DNA of 64,000 nt from JAGNNV01 sp031392925 (GTDB lineage Bacteria; Acidobacteriota; Vicinamibacteria; Fen-336; JAGNNV01). The DNA lies in contig JANMVV010000049.1 in the NCBI GenBank assembly GCA_031392925.1, forward strand, positions 1 through 64,000, in the 5' to 3' direction. Each line of letters opens with the position of its first letter. Position 1 is the first letter of the stretch. Both the position numbers and the translations under genes were made by a program. The notes beneath the pieces are model-generated. The model was not told the DNA's origin. It searched no databases and saw only the letters and a list, made by a program, of their open reading frames with translations. This document shows, one piece after another, positions 56,882-64,000 of this stretch.

Positions 56882-57256
56882 TCAGCCCGCCTTCTTCTTT
56901 GAAGTCTTGGGGGCCGCCGCCTTCTTTCTCGTTGTCCGGGTTCGGGCCTTCGCTCCCGATGGGGCTTTGACGGCGGACGACGGTTTCGCGCCGAGACGAC
57001 GCACATAGGCCGACAGCATCTCGTTCTCGTAGGTGACCGAGTTGAGGAAGAGCGACTCGGCGAGGTAGGCGCGCTGCTCGGAGGCGCTCATCTGGTCAAT
57101 GAGAGACAGGATCTGCGTGCGCATGGTCTCGAACGAAGAATTGAGAACACTGCCGAGCGTGATCTCCTGGTAGAGCGCCTCGATGATGGCCAGAAGATCG
57201 CCATCGAGGGGAACCTCGAAGCCGGTGGACAGACGGACGTTTCGTGCCTTCGACAT
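56882..57256 (-). CDS. Unrecognised protein with basic Lys/Ala-rich tail
   Basis: 124 aa. Residues 1-90 are mainly helical (LDGDLLAIIEALYQEITLG, then MRTQILSLIDQMSASEQRAY); residues about 95-124 are Lys/Arg/Ala/Thr-rich (RTRTTRKKAAAPKTSKKKAG), like histone-H1-type or HU-type tails that bind nucleic acid. No family recognised. Its ATG overlaps the STAS gene's stop by one base (TAATG), so it probably works with the STAS protein and the sigma factor upstream. Confidence 0.65.
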   Translation of the reverse strand: MSKARNVRLSTGFEVPLDGDLLAIIEALYQEITLGSVLNSSFETMRTQILSLIDQMSASEQRAYLAESLFLNSVTYENEMLSAYVRRLGAKPSSAVKAPSGAKARTRTTRKKAAAPKTSKKKAG

Positions 57257-57612
57257 TATTGCTTCCCGGCCGCGGGCCCGAAGGCCTTCAAGGCTTCCTC
57301 TTCCTCGCGGAAGATGGGCACTATCTTGTGGACGCCGGCCATGGACAACATGGTTTCGACCCGCGCCTGGGGGGCCAGGATGTGCAGCCCGCCCCCCTCA
57401 TCCTTGGCCATACGGTAGATGTCCATGATGCAGCCGATGGTCGCGCTGTCGATGTAGGACACGGCCCCAAGGTCCAGAACCAGAGACCGGGCCCCGCCAT
57501 CCACCGCTTCCTTCGTCTTTGCGACGAGGGTCGGGAGCAGCGGGTAGATAACTCGGGCGGTCTGAACGCGGATGATGGTCGCGTCGCCAATTTTCTCAAT
57601 CGAAAGATCCAC
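57256..57612 (-). CDS. STAS-domain anti-sigma factor antagonist-like protein
   Basis: 118 aa from GTG at 57612, fixed by an AAGGAG six bases upstream; an in-frame TTG at 57630 lies beyond that site. A single STAS domain: SIEKIGDATIIRV, then VLDLGAVSYIDSATIG with Ser in the position phosphorylated in SpoIIAA-type proteins. Family members release sigma factors by binding anti-sigma kinases. The neighbouring ECF sigma gene is suggestive, but no anti-sigma kinase gene is visible. Confidence 0.85.
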   Translation of the reverse strand: MDLSIEKIGDATIIRVQTARVIYPLLPTLVAKTKEAVDGGARSLVLDLGAVSYIDSATIGCIMDIYRMAKDEGGGLHILAPQARVETMLSMAGVHKIVPIFREEEEALKAFGPAAGKQ

Positions 57613-57618
57613 GGTCTT

Positions 57619-57624
57619 CTCCTT
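57619..57624 (-). promoter_or_regulatory. Shine-Dalgarno site deciding the STAS start
   Basis: Minus-strand AAGGAG, six bases upstream of the GTG at 57612. It lies inside the frame of the longer TTG-started version, which argues for the shorter protein. Confidence 0.7.
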
Positions 57625-57642
57625 CAACAAATGTCTTTCGTT

Positions 57643-58227
57643 TCAACGGGGCCCTTTGGCGCGGAGCGCTCTTGCGAGCTCCTCGCGACCCCGATTGATC
57701 CGGCTCTTGATCGTTCCGACCGGCAGGGAGAGTCTCACCGCCATTTCCTCGTAAGCGAGGCCCTTGAGGTCGCGCAGGACCACCGCCTCCCGGAGTTTCT
57801 CGGGTAGCAGGGCGAGGCCCTTTCGCAGGAACTCTTTTGCCTCCGAGGCTTCGATGGAGCGCAACGGATCGGTGGAGAGGGGAGCCACCGCCTGGTCGAA
57901 GGCCAGCCCATCGTCCACCATGGTTCGTTGTTCTCGCCGGGTGGAGCGATAGTTGTCGATGCAGTGGTTCCGGGCCACGGAGGCCAGCCACTTCGAAAAA
58001 TCTGCAGAAACGTCGAACTTGCCGAGGTTTCTAAAGATGCGCAGGAAGATCTCCTGGGAAAGATCCTCGGCGCGGTCGTGGCGCCCGGTGAACTTGTACG
58101 CGATGTTGAACACCCGTCGCCGGTGCTTCACCACCAGCGTCTCCCAGGCCGCGCCATCGCCGGCCAGGCACAGGGCCACCATAAGCACGTCCTCGGGCCG
58201 CGGCGCGGTAGGGGTTGTTGAAAGCAC
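57643..58227 (-). CDS. ECF (RpoE-type) RNA polymerase sigma factor
   Basis: 194 aa, GTG start. Region 2 (about 30-100: RRVFNIAYKFTGRHDRAEDL, EIFLRIFRNLGKFD, WLASVARNHCID) and region 4 (about 135-188: LPEKLREAVVLRDLKGLAYEE, VGTIKSRINRGREELA), no region 3, as in ECF sigma factors. No adjacent anti-sigma membrane protein is seen; instead a STAS gene follows by 30 nt. Controls an unknown regulon. Confidence 0.92.
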   Translation of the reverse strand: MLSTTPTAPRPEDVLMVALCLAGDGAAWETLVVKHRRRVFNIAYKFTGRHDRAEDLSQEIFLRIFRNLGKFDVSADFSKWLASVARNHCIDNYRSTRREQRTMVDDGLAFDQAVAPLSTDPLRSIEASEAKEFLRKGLALLPEKLREAVVLRDLKGLAYEEMAVRLSLPVGTIKSRINRGREELARALRAKGPR

Positions 58228-58286
58228 TTGGATGGGAGACTTTCCGGGGAAGTCGGTTCAGCCGCCAATAAGCAGAGGGCGCGGGC

Positions 58287-59093
58287 TCACTTCAACTCCG
58301 GCCGCCCCGCCTCGGTCCATGCGGTATACCAGAAGCTGCCCACGTCGGCGGCCGCGTTCGAGAGGAGATCGCTCAGAAGCCGGCCCGCCCGGAGTTCGAA
58401 CGCCTCGAAGAAGGCGCCGGCGTAGGAGGACTTCCCGCGATAGGCCAGGCTGTCCGCGTACAGGATGTTGTCCACCCAGATGTGACTCCGCACCATGGTG
58501 GAGAAGATGTAGTCTCGCGGATTCTCAAGTAGCCGGGCCGCCTCCGGGTTGATCTTGAGGCGTCCCTCCATGTCTTCGGGCAGCCGGGCCCCGAGTCGCT
58601 TCGCGACGCCCGCCTGGTCCGTCTTCTGGCCGTCGAAATTTTCCGTCATGGCGAGAGGGTTGTTCAGGTCGGCGGCGAGAATGGCGACTTCGTCCGCGGC
58701 CAGGAGGATCTTCTCCTTGTCGCCCGCTTTGAAGGCCGCGAGGAGACGCGCCTGGGCTTCGAGAAGGAGGAAGGGGAGCCGGCCCACGAGCCGGATATCG
58801 GCCTTGGCCTTGACGCCCGCCTCATCCTGCGGCACATCCTTGAACGGGAACGCTCCCAGGAGCTCCATCGCGAACCGTCGCCCCTCGGGCCGAGCCGGAG
58901 GATCCTCGTCGGGGGTGAGACTCGGCAGCTCGTACTTGTGGTCCTCGAAGTACTTCTTCTGGCCCTTGGGCAGGGTATCGATCGCCTTCCGGATCACCAG
59001 ACGGTATACCGAATCGCTCCACGCGAACGCGGATCCAGGCATCAGGACCACGAGTACCACGAGGCCGAGCCGGGAGAGAGTGATCAGTTTCAT
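58287..59093 (-). CDS. Secreted S1/P1 nuclease / phospholipase C-like protein with diverged metal site
   Basis: 268 aa from ATG at 59093. Signal peptide cleaved after GSAFA, leaving Trp next to the mature N-terminus, as in S1/P1 nucleases and zinc phospholipases C where that Trp is a zinc ligand. Helical body; ADLNNPLAMTENFDG resembles the family's D-x-x-Q-P-L-H...N-x-D-G block, but the usual His residues are missing. It may be a non-catalytic relative; function unknown. Lies between comF and the sigma factor gene. Confidence 0.55.
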   Translation of the reverse strand: MKLITLSRLGLVVLVVLMPGSAFAWSDSVYRLVIRKAIDTLPKGQKKYFEDHKYELPSLTPDEDPPARPEGRRFAMELLGAFPFKDVPQDEAGVKAKADIRLVGRLPFLLLEAQARLLAAFKAGDKEKILLAADEVAILAADLNNPLAMTENFDGQKTDQAGVAKRLGARLPEDMEGRLKINPEAARLLENPRDYIFSTMVRSHIWVDNILYADSLAYRGKSSYAGAFFEAFELRAGRLLSDLLSNAAADVGSFWYTAWTEAGRPELK

Positions 59094-59125
59094 TGGTTCC
59101 TCCGAATGAACGGTTGTCGAAAACC

Positions 59126-59845
59126 CTATTCTGCGCGAGCCACCGTGATCGAACGAACCTCCCGCACTCCGTAGGCCAGCAAAGTCGCCGCGCACTCACG
59201 AAGGGTGGCCCCGGTCGTGGTCACGTCATCGACCAGAGTCACGGCGGCGCCCTTGAGGGTGAAATCGGAGCCGGCCGCGAAGGCGTTCCGGACATTCCGC
59301 CGCCGCTCGCCGGCCGAGAGGTCGGTCTGAGTCCTGGTGTTCCTGGTCCGGGCAAGACCGCTCGATACCCGCAGACCGCAGTCTCTGGCAAGCTCGCCTG
59401 CGAGCAGATGGGCCTGGTTGAATCCCCGGCGGCCTTCCCGGTCGGGATGGAGCGGTACCCCCACGAGCACGTCCGAGGCCTTCAGGATGCCCCGGCACCG
59501 CTCGCTTTTGAGGAGCCGGACGGCGAGTCGCGCCGCGGTCTTGTGCCGACCGCGGTACTTGAGAGCGACCACGCAAGCACGCAGCGGACCGGCGTAGGCT
59601 CCGAGGGAAACGCCCTCCAGGATTGGAGAACGGCCCCGCCGGCAGCGCCCGCAGTCTTCGCCCTCAGAACCCGGCAGAGGAGAACCGCAGCGGCATTGGG
59701 GCCCGGTGATCAGGGGAAGACTGTCCCAGCACTTCTGGCACAGGGGCGGGTCGTGGGCGGAAACCAGATCTCCGCACGAAACGCAGCCCGTGGGGAACAA
59801 GGCGCCCGCCAGGGCGTCACAGGTCCTTGTCCAGAAGAGAGTCAA
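59126..59845 (-). CDS. ComF family protein (phosphoribosyltransferase-like)
   Basis: 239 aa, TTG start. N-terminal zinc-ribbon Cys pairs (CVSCGD, CQKCWD, CRCG, CGRCRRG) and a C-terminal PRTase-like domain with the PRPP motif VTLVDDVTTTGATL. ComF proteins take part in DNA uptake during natural transformation in some bacteria; elsewhere the role is unclear. 12 nt after the DksA-like gene. Confidence 0.9.
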   Translation of the reverse strand: MTLFWTRTCDALAGALFPTGCVSCGDLVSAHDPPLCQKCWDSLPLITGPQCRCGSPLPGSEGEDCGRCRRGRSPILEGVSLGAYAGPLRACVVALKYRGRHKTAARLAVRLLKSERCRGILKASDVLVGVPLHPDREGRRGFNQAHLLAGELARDCGLRVSSGLARTRNTRTQTDLSAGERRRNVRNAFAAGSDFTLKGAAVTLVDDVTTTGATLRECAATLLAYGVREVRSITVARAE

Positions 59846-59857
59846 TCCAGCCGCTTT

Positions 59858-60211
59858 CTAGATGATGCCGGCTTCAATCTTCTCCTGGCAGCTCAGGCAA
59901 TGCTTGGCCCAGGGAACCGCCTCGAGGCGCTTGCGCTCGACGTCGTCACCGCACACGATGCACGCCCCAAAACGCTTCTCGTCGATCCGGACGATGGCGT
60001 CGTCGATCATCTGAATCTCGTCGCGCTCCTTGTTCGAGAGGCTGAACAGGAACTCCTTGGTGTAGGAATTGGCGGCTTTGTCGACCGGGTCATGGGAAAC
60101 GTCGGAGTCGACCTGCTTGCCTTGCGAGCGAGTCTTGTCATATCCCTTCGTTATGTCGGTCTTCTGATCGACGAGGCGCTTCCGATAAAGCTTCAGCGTC
60201 TTTGTGTCCAT
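59858..60211 (-). CDS. DksA/TraR-type C4 zinc-finger protein
   Basis: 117 aa. Coiled-coil N-terminus followed by a zinc finger with Cys84, Cys87 (CIVC) and Cys105, Cys108 (CLSC). DksA-family proteins enter the RNA polymerase secondary channel and modulate rRNA promoters with ppGpp. The acidic coiled-coil tip motif of E. coli DksA (DxxDxA) is represented by DPVDKA. ATG with AAGGAG 12 nt upstream. Confidence 0.88.
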   Translation of the reverse strand: MDTKTLKLYRKRLVDQKTDITKGYDKTRSQGKQVDSDVSHDPVDKAANSYTKEFLFSLSNKERDEIQMIDDAIVRIDEKRFGACIVCGDDVERKRLEAVPWAKHCLSCQEKIEAGII

Positions 60212-60264
60212 GTCCGATCTTCTCTCCTTGATCTTCGTCTTTCCACCACGACCCGCGTGATCGA

Positions 60265-61203
60265 TCACGCGATTCCAAATCGCTTGCATTTCTCCCAGAG
60301 GGACTTGCGCGAGATGCCCAGCGTTTTCGCGGCATCCGCCTTTGTCCCCTCCGAGTGTTCGAGCACCCACAGGATGTAAACGCGTTCCAGTTCCTTCAGG
60401 GTTGGCTGTTGGGAATGGAGCGAACGCAAGACAGTATCAGCACTCAGCATGTGTTTGGGCAGGGACGAGGCCTCGAGGAGGCCGTCGCCATCATGCCGCA
60501 GGATGGCCCGCTCGATCGCCGACTGCAGTTCACGCACGTTTCCCGGCCACGGATAGGCGGAGAGGATCTGCCCCGCCGCCTCCGAGAAACCCGAGGCCAA
60601 AGTCTTCTTTCGTCGTCGCTCCGAGGCCAGGAAGGCGGTGGCCAAAGGCAGAATGTCTTCGACGCGCTCCCGCAGCGGCGGAATGGGAATCGTGATCACG
60701 CACAAGCGGTGGTAGAGATCGTCCCGGAACGTCCCCAGGGCGATGGCCTCCTTGAGCGATCCACGTGAGGTAGCCACGAAACGAACGTCCACCGGTCTCG
60801 CGACGCTGTCTCCGAGACGTTGAATCGTTCCGTCCTCGATGGCCCGAAGGAGTTTGGCCTGGATTGAAAGGGCCAGGTCCTCGACGTGATCGAGAACCAG
60901 AGTACCGCCGTTCGCCCGTTCCAGCCGTCCGCTCTGTGCCTCGAACGCATGGGTGAAGGCGCCGCGGGCGTGGCCGAAGAACTCCGAGTCGGCGAGAGAC
61001 TCCGCGATGGCCCCGCAGGACAGAACCTCGTAGGGCCCCTCCCGTCGAGGGCTCAAATCATGCAGGGCCTCCGCGATCCGGCCCTTGCCGGAGCCGGTTT
61101 CACCCTCGATCACCACGGGCGCCGATGCGGCCGCCACCCGCGGCAGCCACGACGCCAGGTCCCGCATGGCCTTCGAGACGGCGATCAGGGGCTCTGGGTT
61201 CAA
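60265..61203 (-). CDS. Sigma54-activator-like AAA+/Fis regulator with atypical motifs
   Basis: 312 aa from TTG overlapping the rsfS stop (TTGA). No sensor domain: AAA+ core (about 10-240) and C-terminal Fis-type helix-turn-helix (about 268-312, KADAAKTLGISRKSLWEK). Walker A GETGSGKG (34-41); the GAFTGA loop reads GAFTHA (81-86); Walker B reads LVLDHV (102-107), with His where the catalytic Glu is usual; the arginine-finger block FRDDLYHRL is present. Normal family members hydrolyse ATP to remodel sigma54 polymerase. These changes suggest altered or lost activity. Confidence 0.85.
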   Translation of the reverse strand: MNPEPLIAVSKAMRDLASWLPRVAAASAPVVIEGETGSGKGRIAEALHDLSPRREGPYEVLSCGAIAESLADSEFFGHARGAFTHAFEAQSGRLERANGGTLVLDHVEDLALSIQAKLLRAIEDGTIQRLGDSVARPVDVRFVATSRGSLKEAIALGTFRDDLYHRLCVITIPIPPLRERVEDILPLATAFLASERRRKKTLASGFSEAAGQILSAYPWPGNVRELQSAIERAILRHDGDGLLEASSLPKHMLSADTVLRSLHSQQPTLKELERVYILWVLEHSEGTKADAAKTLGISRKSLWEKCKRFGIA

Positions 61204-61544
61204 TCCTTGACCTCTTCGCGCTTGGCACCGCCCCACAGGCGTTCGAGGTCGTAGAACTCTCGGCTCTTGGGTGTGAACACGTGAACCACGAACGGGCCGT
61301 AGTCCATCAGGATCCATTCCCGCCGCGGGTAACCCTCGAGATGCCGGGGCTTCACCCCTTCGAGGCGAAGCTTGTCCTCGATGGCGTCGACGATGGCCAC
61401 GACCTGCCGCTGGTTGCGGCCGGTGGCGATGGTGAATCCATCCGCCAGTCCCGAGCCTGCCGAAAGCTCGAGTATGACGACATCTTCCGCCTGTTTAGCG
61501 AGCGCCGCCTTCGCGGCGGTTCGACAGTACGCAATGGCGTTCAC
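61200..61544 (-). CDS. rsfS: Ribosome silencing factor RsfS
   Basis: 114 aa, GTG start overlapping the nadD stop. Family blocks VILELSAGSGLADGFTIATG (spread over two strands), REWILMDYGPFVVHVF and FYDLERLW. Binds ribosomal protein L14 and blocks subunit joining when nutrients are short. Usual neighbour of nadD. Confidence 0.94.
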   Translation of the reverse strand: MNAIAYCRTAAKAALAKQAEDVVILELSAGSGLADGFTIATGRNQRQVVAIVDAIEDKLRLEGVKPRHLEGYPRREWILMDYGPFVVHVFTPKSREFYDLERLWGGAKREEVKD

Positions 61545-62101
61545 TTGTAAAGGCCTTTCTCCTCGATGTAGAGCCGCACCGATTCGGGAGTGAGATAGCG
61601 AATGGACCTCGACGCCTTGACCGCGTCACGTATGTCCGTCGACGAAATGGCCAGCCCCTCGAAGGGAACGGCGGCCGAATCCCGGGCTCGATCCCCCGGC
61701 CGGCCCAGCACGCGAACTTCAGCCAACCGCCGGACTTCAGCACTCTCCCGCCACGCGTCGAGGCCCGCGGCCGCATCCGAGCCGAGGATCAAAGTGAAGC
61801 AGGCTTGCGGCGAGCGCGCGGTGAGGTTTTTTAGGGTGTCCACGGTGTAGCTCGGCGGCTCCCGCTCAAGCTCGCAGCCTTCGACGGCCAGAGCGGGGTT
61901 GCCTTCGACCGCGAGGTCCAGCATCGCGCGCCGATCCTCCCCAGACGCGGCGCACGGGCCCTTGAAAGGGGATTGGCGCGCGGGGACGAGTCGCACCTCC
62001 TGGAGTTCGAAGGCCTCGATGGCCCACTGCGCCGCCCGAAGATGGCCGTAGTGAACCGGGTCGAACGAGCCGCCGAGGAGACCGACGCGACGGAGACTCA
62101 T
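61541..62101 (-). CDS. nadD: Nicotinate-nucleotide adenylyltransferase
   Basis: 186 aa. Makes deamido-NAD from NaMN and ATP. GGSFDPVHYGHL at the N-terminus (HxGH signature), RQSPFKG, and ISSTDIRDAVK for nucleotide binding. ATG overlaps the obgE stop (ATGA) and its own stop overlaps rsfS. Confidence 0.95.
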   Translation of the reverse strand: MSLRRVGLLGGSFDPVHYGHLRAAQWAIEAFELQEVRLVPARQSPFKGPCAASGEDRRAMLDLAVEGNPALAVEGCELEREPPSYTVDTLKNLTARSPQACFTLILGSDAAAGLDAWRESAEVRRLAEVRVLGRPGDRARDSAAVPFEGLAISSTDIRDAVKASRSIRYLTPESVRLYIEEKGLYK

Positions 62102-63108
62102 GCTTCCTCCCGTGGCGTCTGCAGCATGGAAGCGAGGCGCCGGACGAGCTCCTTCAAGCCGTGGCCGGTGGCCGCGGAAATTTCGAAAATCTCCAGGCCC
62201 TCCCGCTTCGCAATCGCCTGGATGGAGGGCAGCGGATCCTCGTCTTCGTGGACCAGGTCCCGCTTGCTGGCCACGATCACGCGCGGACGGCCGGCGAGTG
62301 CGGTGGAGAACGCGTTGAGCTCGCGGCAGATGGTTTCGTAGTCCGAGGTCGCGTCCCGGCCGGAAAGGCCGGAGGCATCGATCACGTGCGCGAGCACGCG
62401 CGTTCGCTCGATGTGCCTCAGGAAATCGAGGCCGAGACCGGAACCGGTGGAAGCGCCTTCGATGATTCCGGGCACGTCGGCCACCACGAAATCGTAGTCA
62501 TCGAAGGACGCCATGCCGAGAACCGGACTCAGGGTGGTGAACGGGTAGTCCGCGATCTTGGGCTTGGCCGCGGAAATCTTCGAGAGCAGCGTCGACTTTC
62601 CCGCGTTGGGGAGACCGACGAGACCCACGTCGGCGAGGAGCTTGAGGTCGAGACGGAGCCAGTGCTCCTCTCCGGCTTCTCCGGGGTCGGCGTTTCTGGG
62701 CGCACGATTCATGTTCGAGAGATAGCTCTTGTTGCCGCGACCGCCGCGACCGCCCTTGGCGATGAGAAGCTCTTCGCCGTCGGCGACGACCTCGCCCATG
62801 ACGACGTCGCTACCCTCTTCACGAACGATGGTTCCGAGGGGCACGTCGATGAGCGTGTCCTGGGCATCGCGGCCGGTCCGGTTGCTCGGGCCTCCGTGAC
62901 CTCCGCGCTTGGCGCGGAATTCGGTGTGGAATCGAAGCTGAAGCAGCGTGTTCTGGTTCACCCGGCCGACCAGAATAACGTCTCCACCGGATCCGCCGTT
63001 GCCGCCATCCGGCCCGCCCATGGGGACGAAGGTCTCCCGACGGAAGCTCGAGCAGCCGCGACCGCCGTCACCGCCTTTTACGAAAATCTTGACGCGGTCG
63101 ACGAACAC
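62098..63108 (-). CDS. obgE: GTPase ObgE/CgtA
   Basis: 336 aa. Gly-rich Obg domain (about 1-155: VKGGDGGRGCSSFRRE, RGGRGNKSY) and a GTPase domain with G1 GLPNAGKST, G3 DVPGI and G4 ASKRDL. Involved in 50S assembly and stress control. No long C-terminal extension. Follows rpmA by 66 nt, the usual rplU-rpmA-obgE order. Confidence 0.97.
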   Translation of the reverse strand: MFVDRVKIFVKGGDGGRGCSSFRRETFVPMGGPDGGNGGSGGDVILVGRVNQNTLLQLRFHTEFRAKRGGHGGPSNRTGRDAQDTLIDVPLGTIVREEGSDVVMGEVVADGEELLIAKGGRGGRGNKSYLSNMNRAPRNADPGEAGEEHWLRLDLKLLADVGLVGLPNAGKSTLLSKISAAKPKIADYPFTTLSPVLGMASFDDYDFVVADVPGIIEGASTGSGLGLDFLRHIERTRVLAHVIDASGLSGRDATSDYETICRELNAFSTALAGRPRVIVASKRDLVHEDEDPLPSIQAIAKREGLEIFEISAATGHGLKELVRRLASMLQTPREEA

Positions 63109-63174
63109 TATCTAAACCAGGACCGGGGGAGCTCTATGCCCTCGGGTGAGGGTTTGCGGCGCTCCGGAAAGCGC

Positions 63175-63435
63175 TTACGCCTCGGCCGGGACGATGCTGA
63201 TGAATTTCCCGCGGCCGCCATGATCCTCGAAACGAACATGGCCGCTCACCTTGGCGAAGACGCTATGGTCTTTCGCGAGCCCGGCGTTCTTGCCGGCCTT
63301 GAAACCGGTGCCCTTCTGGCGCACGATGATGCTGCCGCCCGACACCAGTTCGCCGCCGAAGGCCTTCACGCCGAGGCGCTGCGAATTGGAGTCGCGCCCG
63401 TTGCGGGATGATCCGCCGCCTTTATTGGTAGCCAT
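63175..63435 (-). CDS. rpmA: 50S ribosomal protein L27
   Basis: 86 aa. Typical L27 with GGGSSRNGRDSNSQRLGVK and VRQKGTGFKAG. The N-terminus is the short type that begins next to the mature end, without a cleaved leader. ATG, 14 nt after rplU. Confidence 0.97.
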   Translation of the reverse strand: MATNKGGGSSRNGRDSNSQRLGVKAFGGELVSGGSIIVRQKGTGFKAGKNAGLAKDHSVFAKVSGHVRFEDHGGRGKFISIVPAEA

Positions 63436-63449
63436 ATCTGCGGTGCTCC

Positions 63450-63761
63450 TTAGGCCGAAACGCCGTCAACGAGGACGGTGGTGAGGTATTGACGGTGGCC
63501 GCGGGTCTTCTTGTAGTGCTTGCGGTGCTTGAACTTGAACACCCGGACCTTGGTGTCGCGAATCTGCGCGACCACGGTGGCGCTCACCGAGGCGCCGGAA
63601 ACCGGGTTACCGGCCGTAACACCCGCATCGGTGCTGACGAGGAGCACATCCGAGAACGTGATCTTGTCGCCGACATTGCTGGTAAGCCGATCGACCTGAA
63701 GCTTCGCCCCAGGTTCGGCACGGTACTGTTTTCCGCCGGAGCGGACAATTGCGTAAACCAA
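63450..63761 (-). CDS. rplU: 50S ribosomal protein L21
   Basis: 103 aa, usual length. YAIVRSGGKQYRAEPGAKL at the start and the basic KFKHRKHYKKTRGHRQ near the end are L21 signatures. ATG with GGAGG upstream. Heads rplU-rpmA-obgE. Confidence 0.97.
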   Translation of the reverse strand: MVYAIVRSGGKQYRAEPGAKLQVDRLTSNVGDKITFSDVLLVSTDAGVTAGNPVSGASVSATVVAQIRDTKVRVFKFKHRKHYKKTRGHRQYLTTVLVDGVSA

Positions 63762-63858
63762 GGTGGCCTCCGTCTAGACCCGAAATAGAGCCGTTGATTC
63801 TACCTCAAGCGGCGTTTCCCCGGGGACACCGGCTCGGATTTGGCGTTCAGCCCAGGCT

Positions 63859-64000
63859 CTAGAAGTCGTACCCGATCCAGAACTGGAAGCGCGGAGAGGT
63901 GCTTCGGACCTTGAGATCGGTGAGCCAGCTCCAGTCGAAGTGCATCGGCATGCCGAGGAGGAAGGCCTGAATGCCGACACCAAACGAGGCCCGTCCGTCC
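63859..64000 (-). CDS. C-terminal end of an outer-membrane beta-barrel protein (partial)
   Basis: The last 46 or so codons of a gene entering from the right, ending in TAG at 63859-63861. The residues alternate in beta fashion (FGVGIQAFLLGMPMHFDW, then RFQFWIGYDF) and stop at a terminal Phe, the C-terminal signal read by the Bam complex in barrel proteins. It resembles the last strands of BamA/D15-like or TolB-repeat-linked barrels; identity cannot be settled from this fragment. Confidence 0.75.
   Translation of the reverse strand, partial: DGRASFGVGIQAFLLGMPMHFDWSWLTDLKVRSTSPRFQFWIGYDF

Overview
This window is a chromosomal segment of a high-GC, diderm (Gram-negative) bacterium. The envelope evidence is an LpxC for lipid A, a TonB-ExbB-ExbD-ExbD set, a Wzm/Wzt O-polysaccharide exporter, several parvulin-type foldases and the C-terminus of an outer-membrane barrel. 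The phylum cannot be fixed from sequence alone. The gene complement and the DnaA sequence would suit Acidobacteriota or a neighbouring phylum, but that is a weak inference.

Layout. Positions 1-4.5 kb hold an rRNA operon on the minus strand (16S, tRNA-Ile, tRNA-Ala, 5' two thirds of 23S) with its leader and promoter; the Ile-Ala spacer is one long imperfect palindrome. Positions 4.8-8.4 kb (minus) carry purM-purN and a PpiD-like foldase. Positions 8.5-17.7 kb (plus) carry a FecR-domain protein, a diguanylate cyclase and the rod-shape block mreB-mreC-mreD-mrdA-rodA-rng. Positions 17.7-37.0 kb form one long minus-strand run, read from its promoter end: rpmH, rnpA, yidD, yidC, rsmG, parA, parB, bactofilin, selD, atpH-A-G-D-C, wzm, a wzt-rfaE2 fusion, mfd, two periplasmic foldases and an alkyltransferase-like gene. 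From 37.2 kb, dnaA, dnaN, gyrB, gyrA and a lipoprotein gene run on the plus strand, so the chromosome origin lies here. The likeliest origin site is the AT-rich dnaA-dnaN spacer, and a parS site overlaps the rsmG stop codon.

Positions 45.7-51.6 kb (minus) carry a TPR-like gene, glmU, glmS and pcrA/uvrD; lpxC (plus) then meets the tonB-exbB-exbD-exbD operon at a shared bidirectional terminator. A TPR lipoprotein gene diverges from tonB. The last block (minus, 64-56.9 kb) runs from a barrel gene through rplU-rpmA-obgE-nadD-rsfS, an AAA+/Fis regulator, a DksA-like gene, comF, an S1/P1-like secreted protein, an ECF sigma factor and a STAS protein to an unrecognised protein with a basic tail.

The most striking observations are: (1) selD contains an in-frame UGA exactly where the catalytic Cys should be, followed at once by a hairpin, so SelD is probably itself a selenoprotein; (2) the Wzt ATPase is fused to an RfaE2-type nucleotidyltransferase; (3) the enhancer-binding-type regulator has non-consensus GAFTGA and Walker B motifs; (4) a tRNA spacer is filled by a long palindrome; (5) the putative origin lacks consensus DnaA boxes but repeats a TTCAAC motif. 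Genes are tightly packed, with many 4-base stop/start overlaps. Most of the window is housekeeping.
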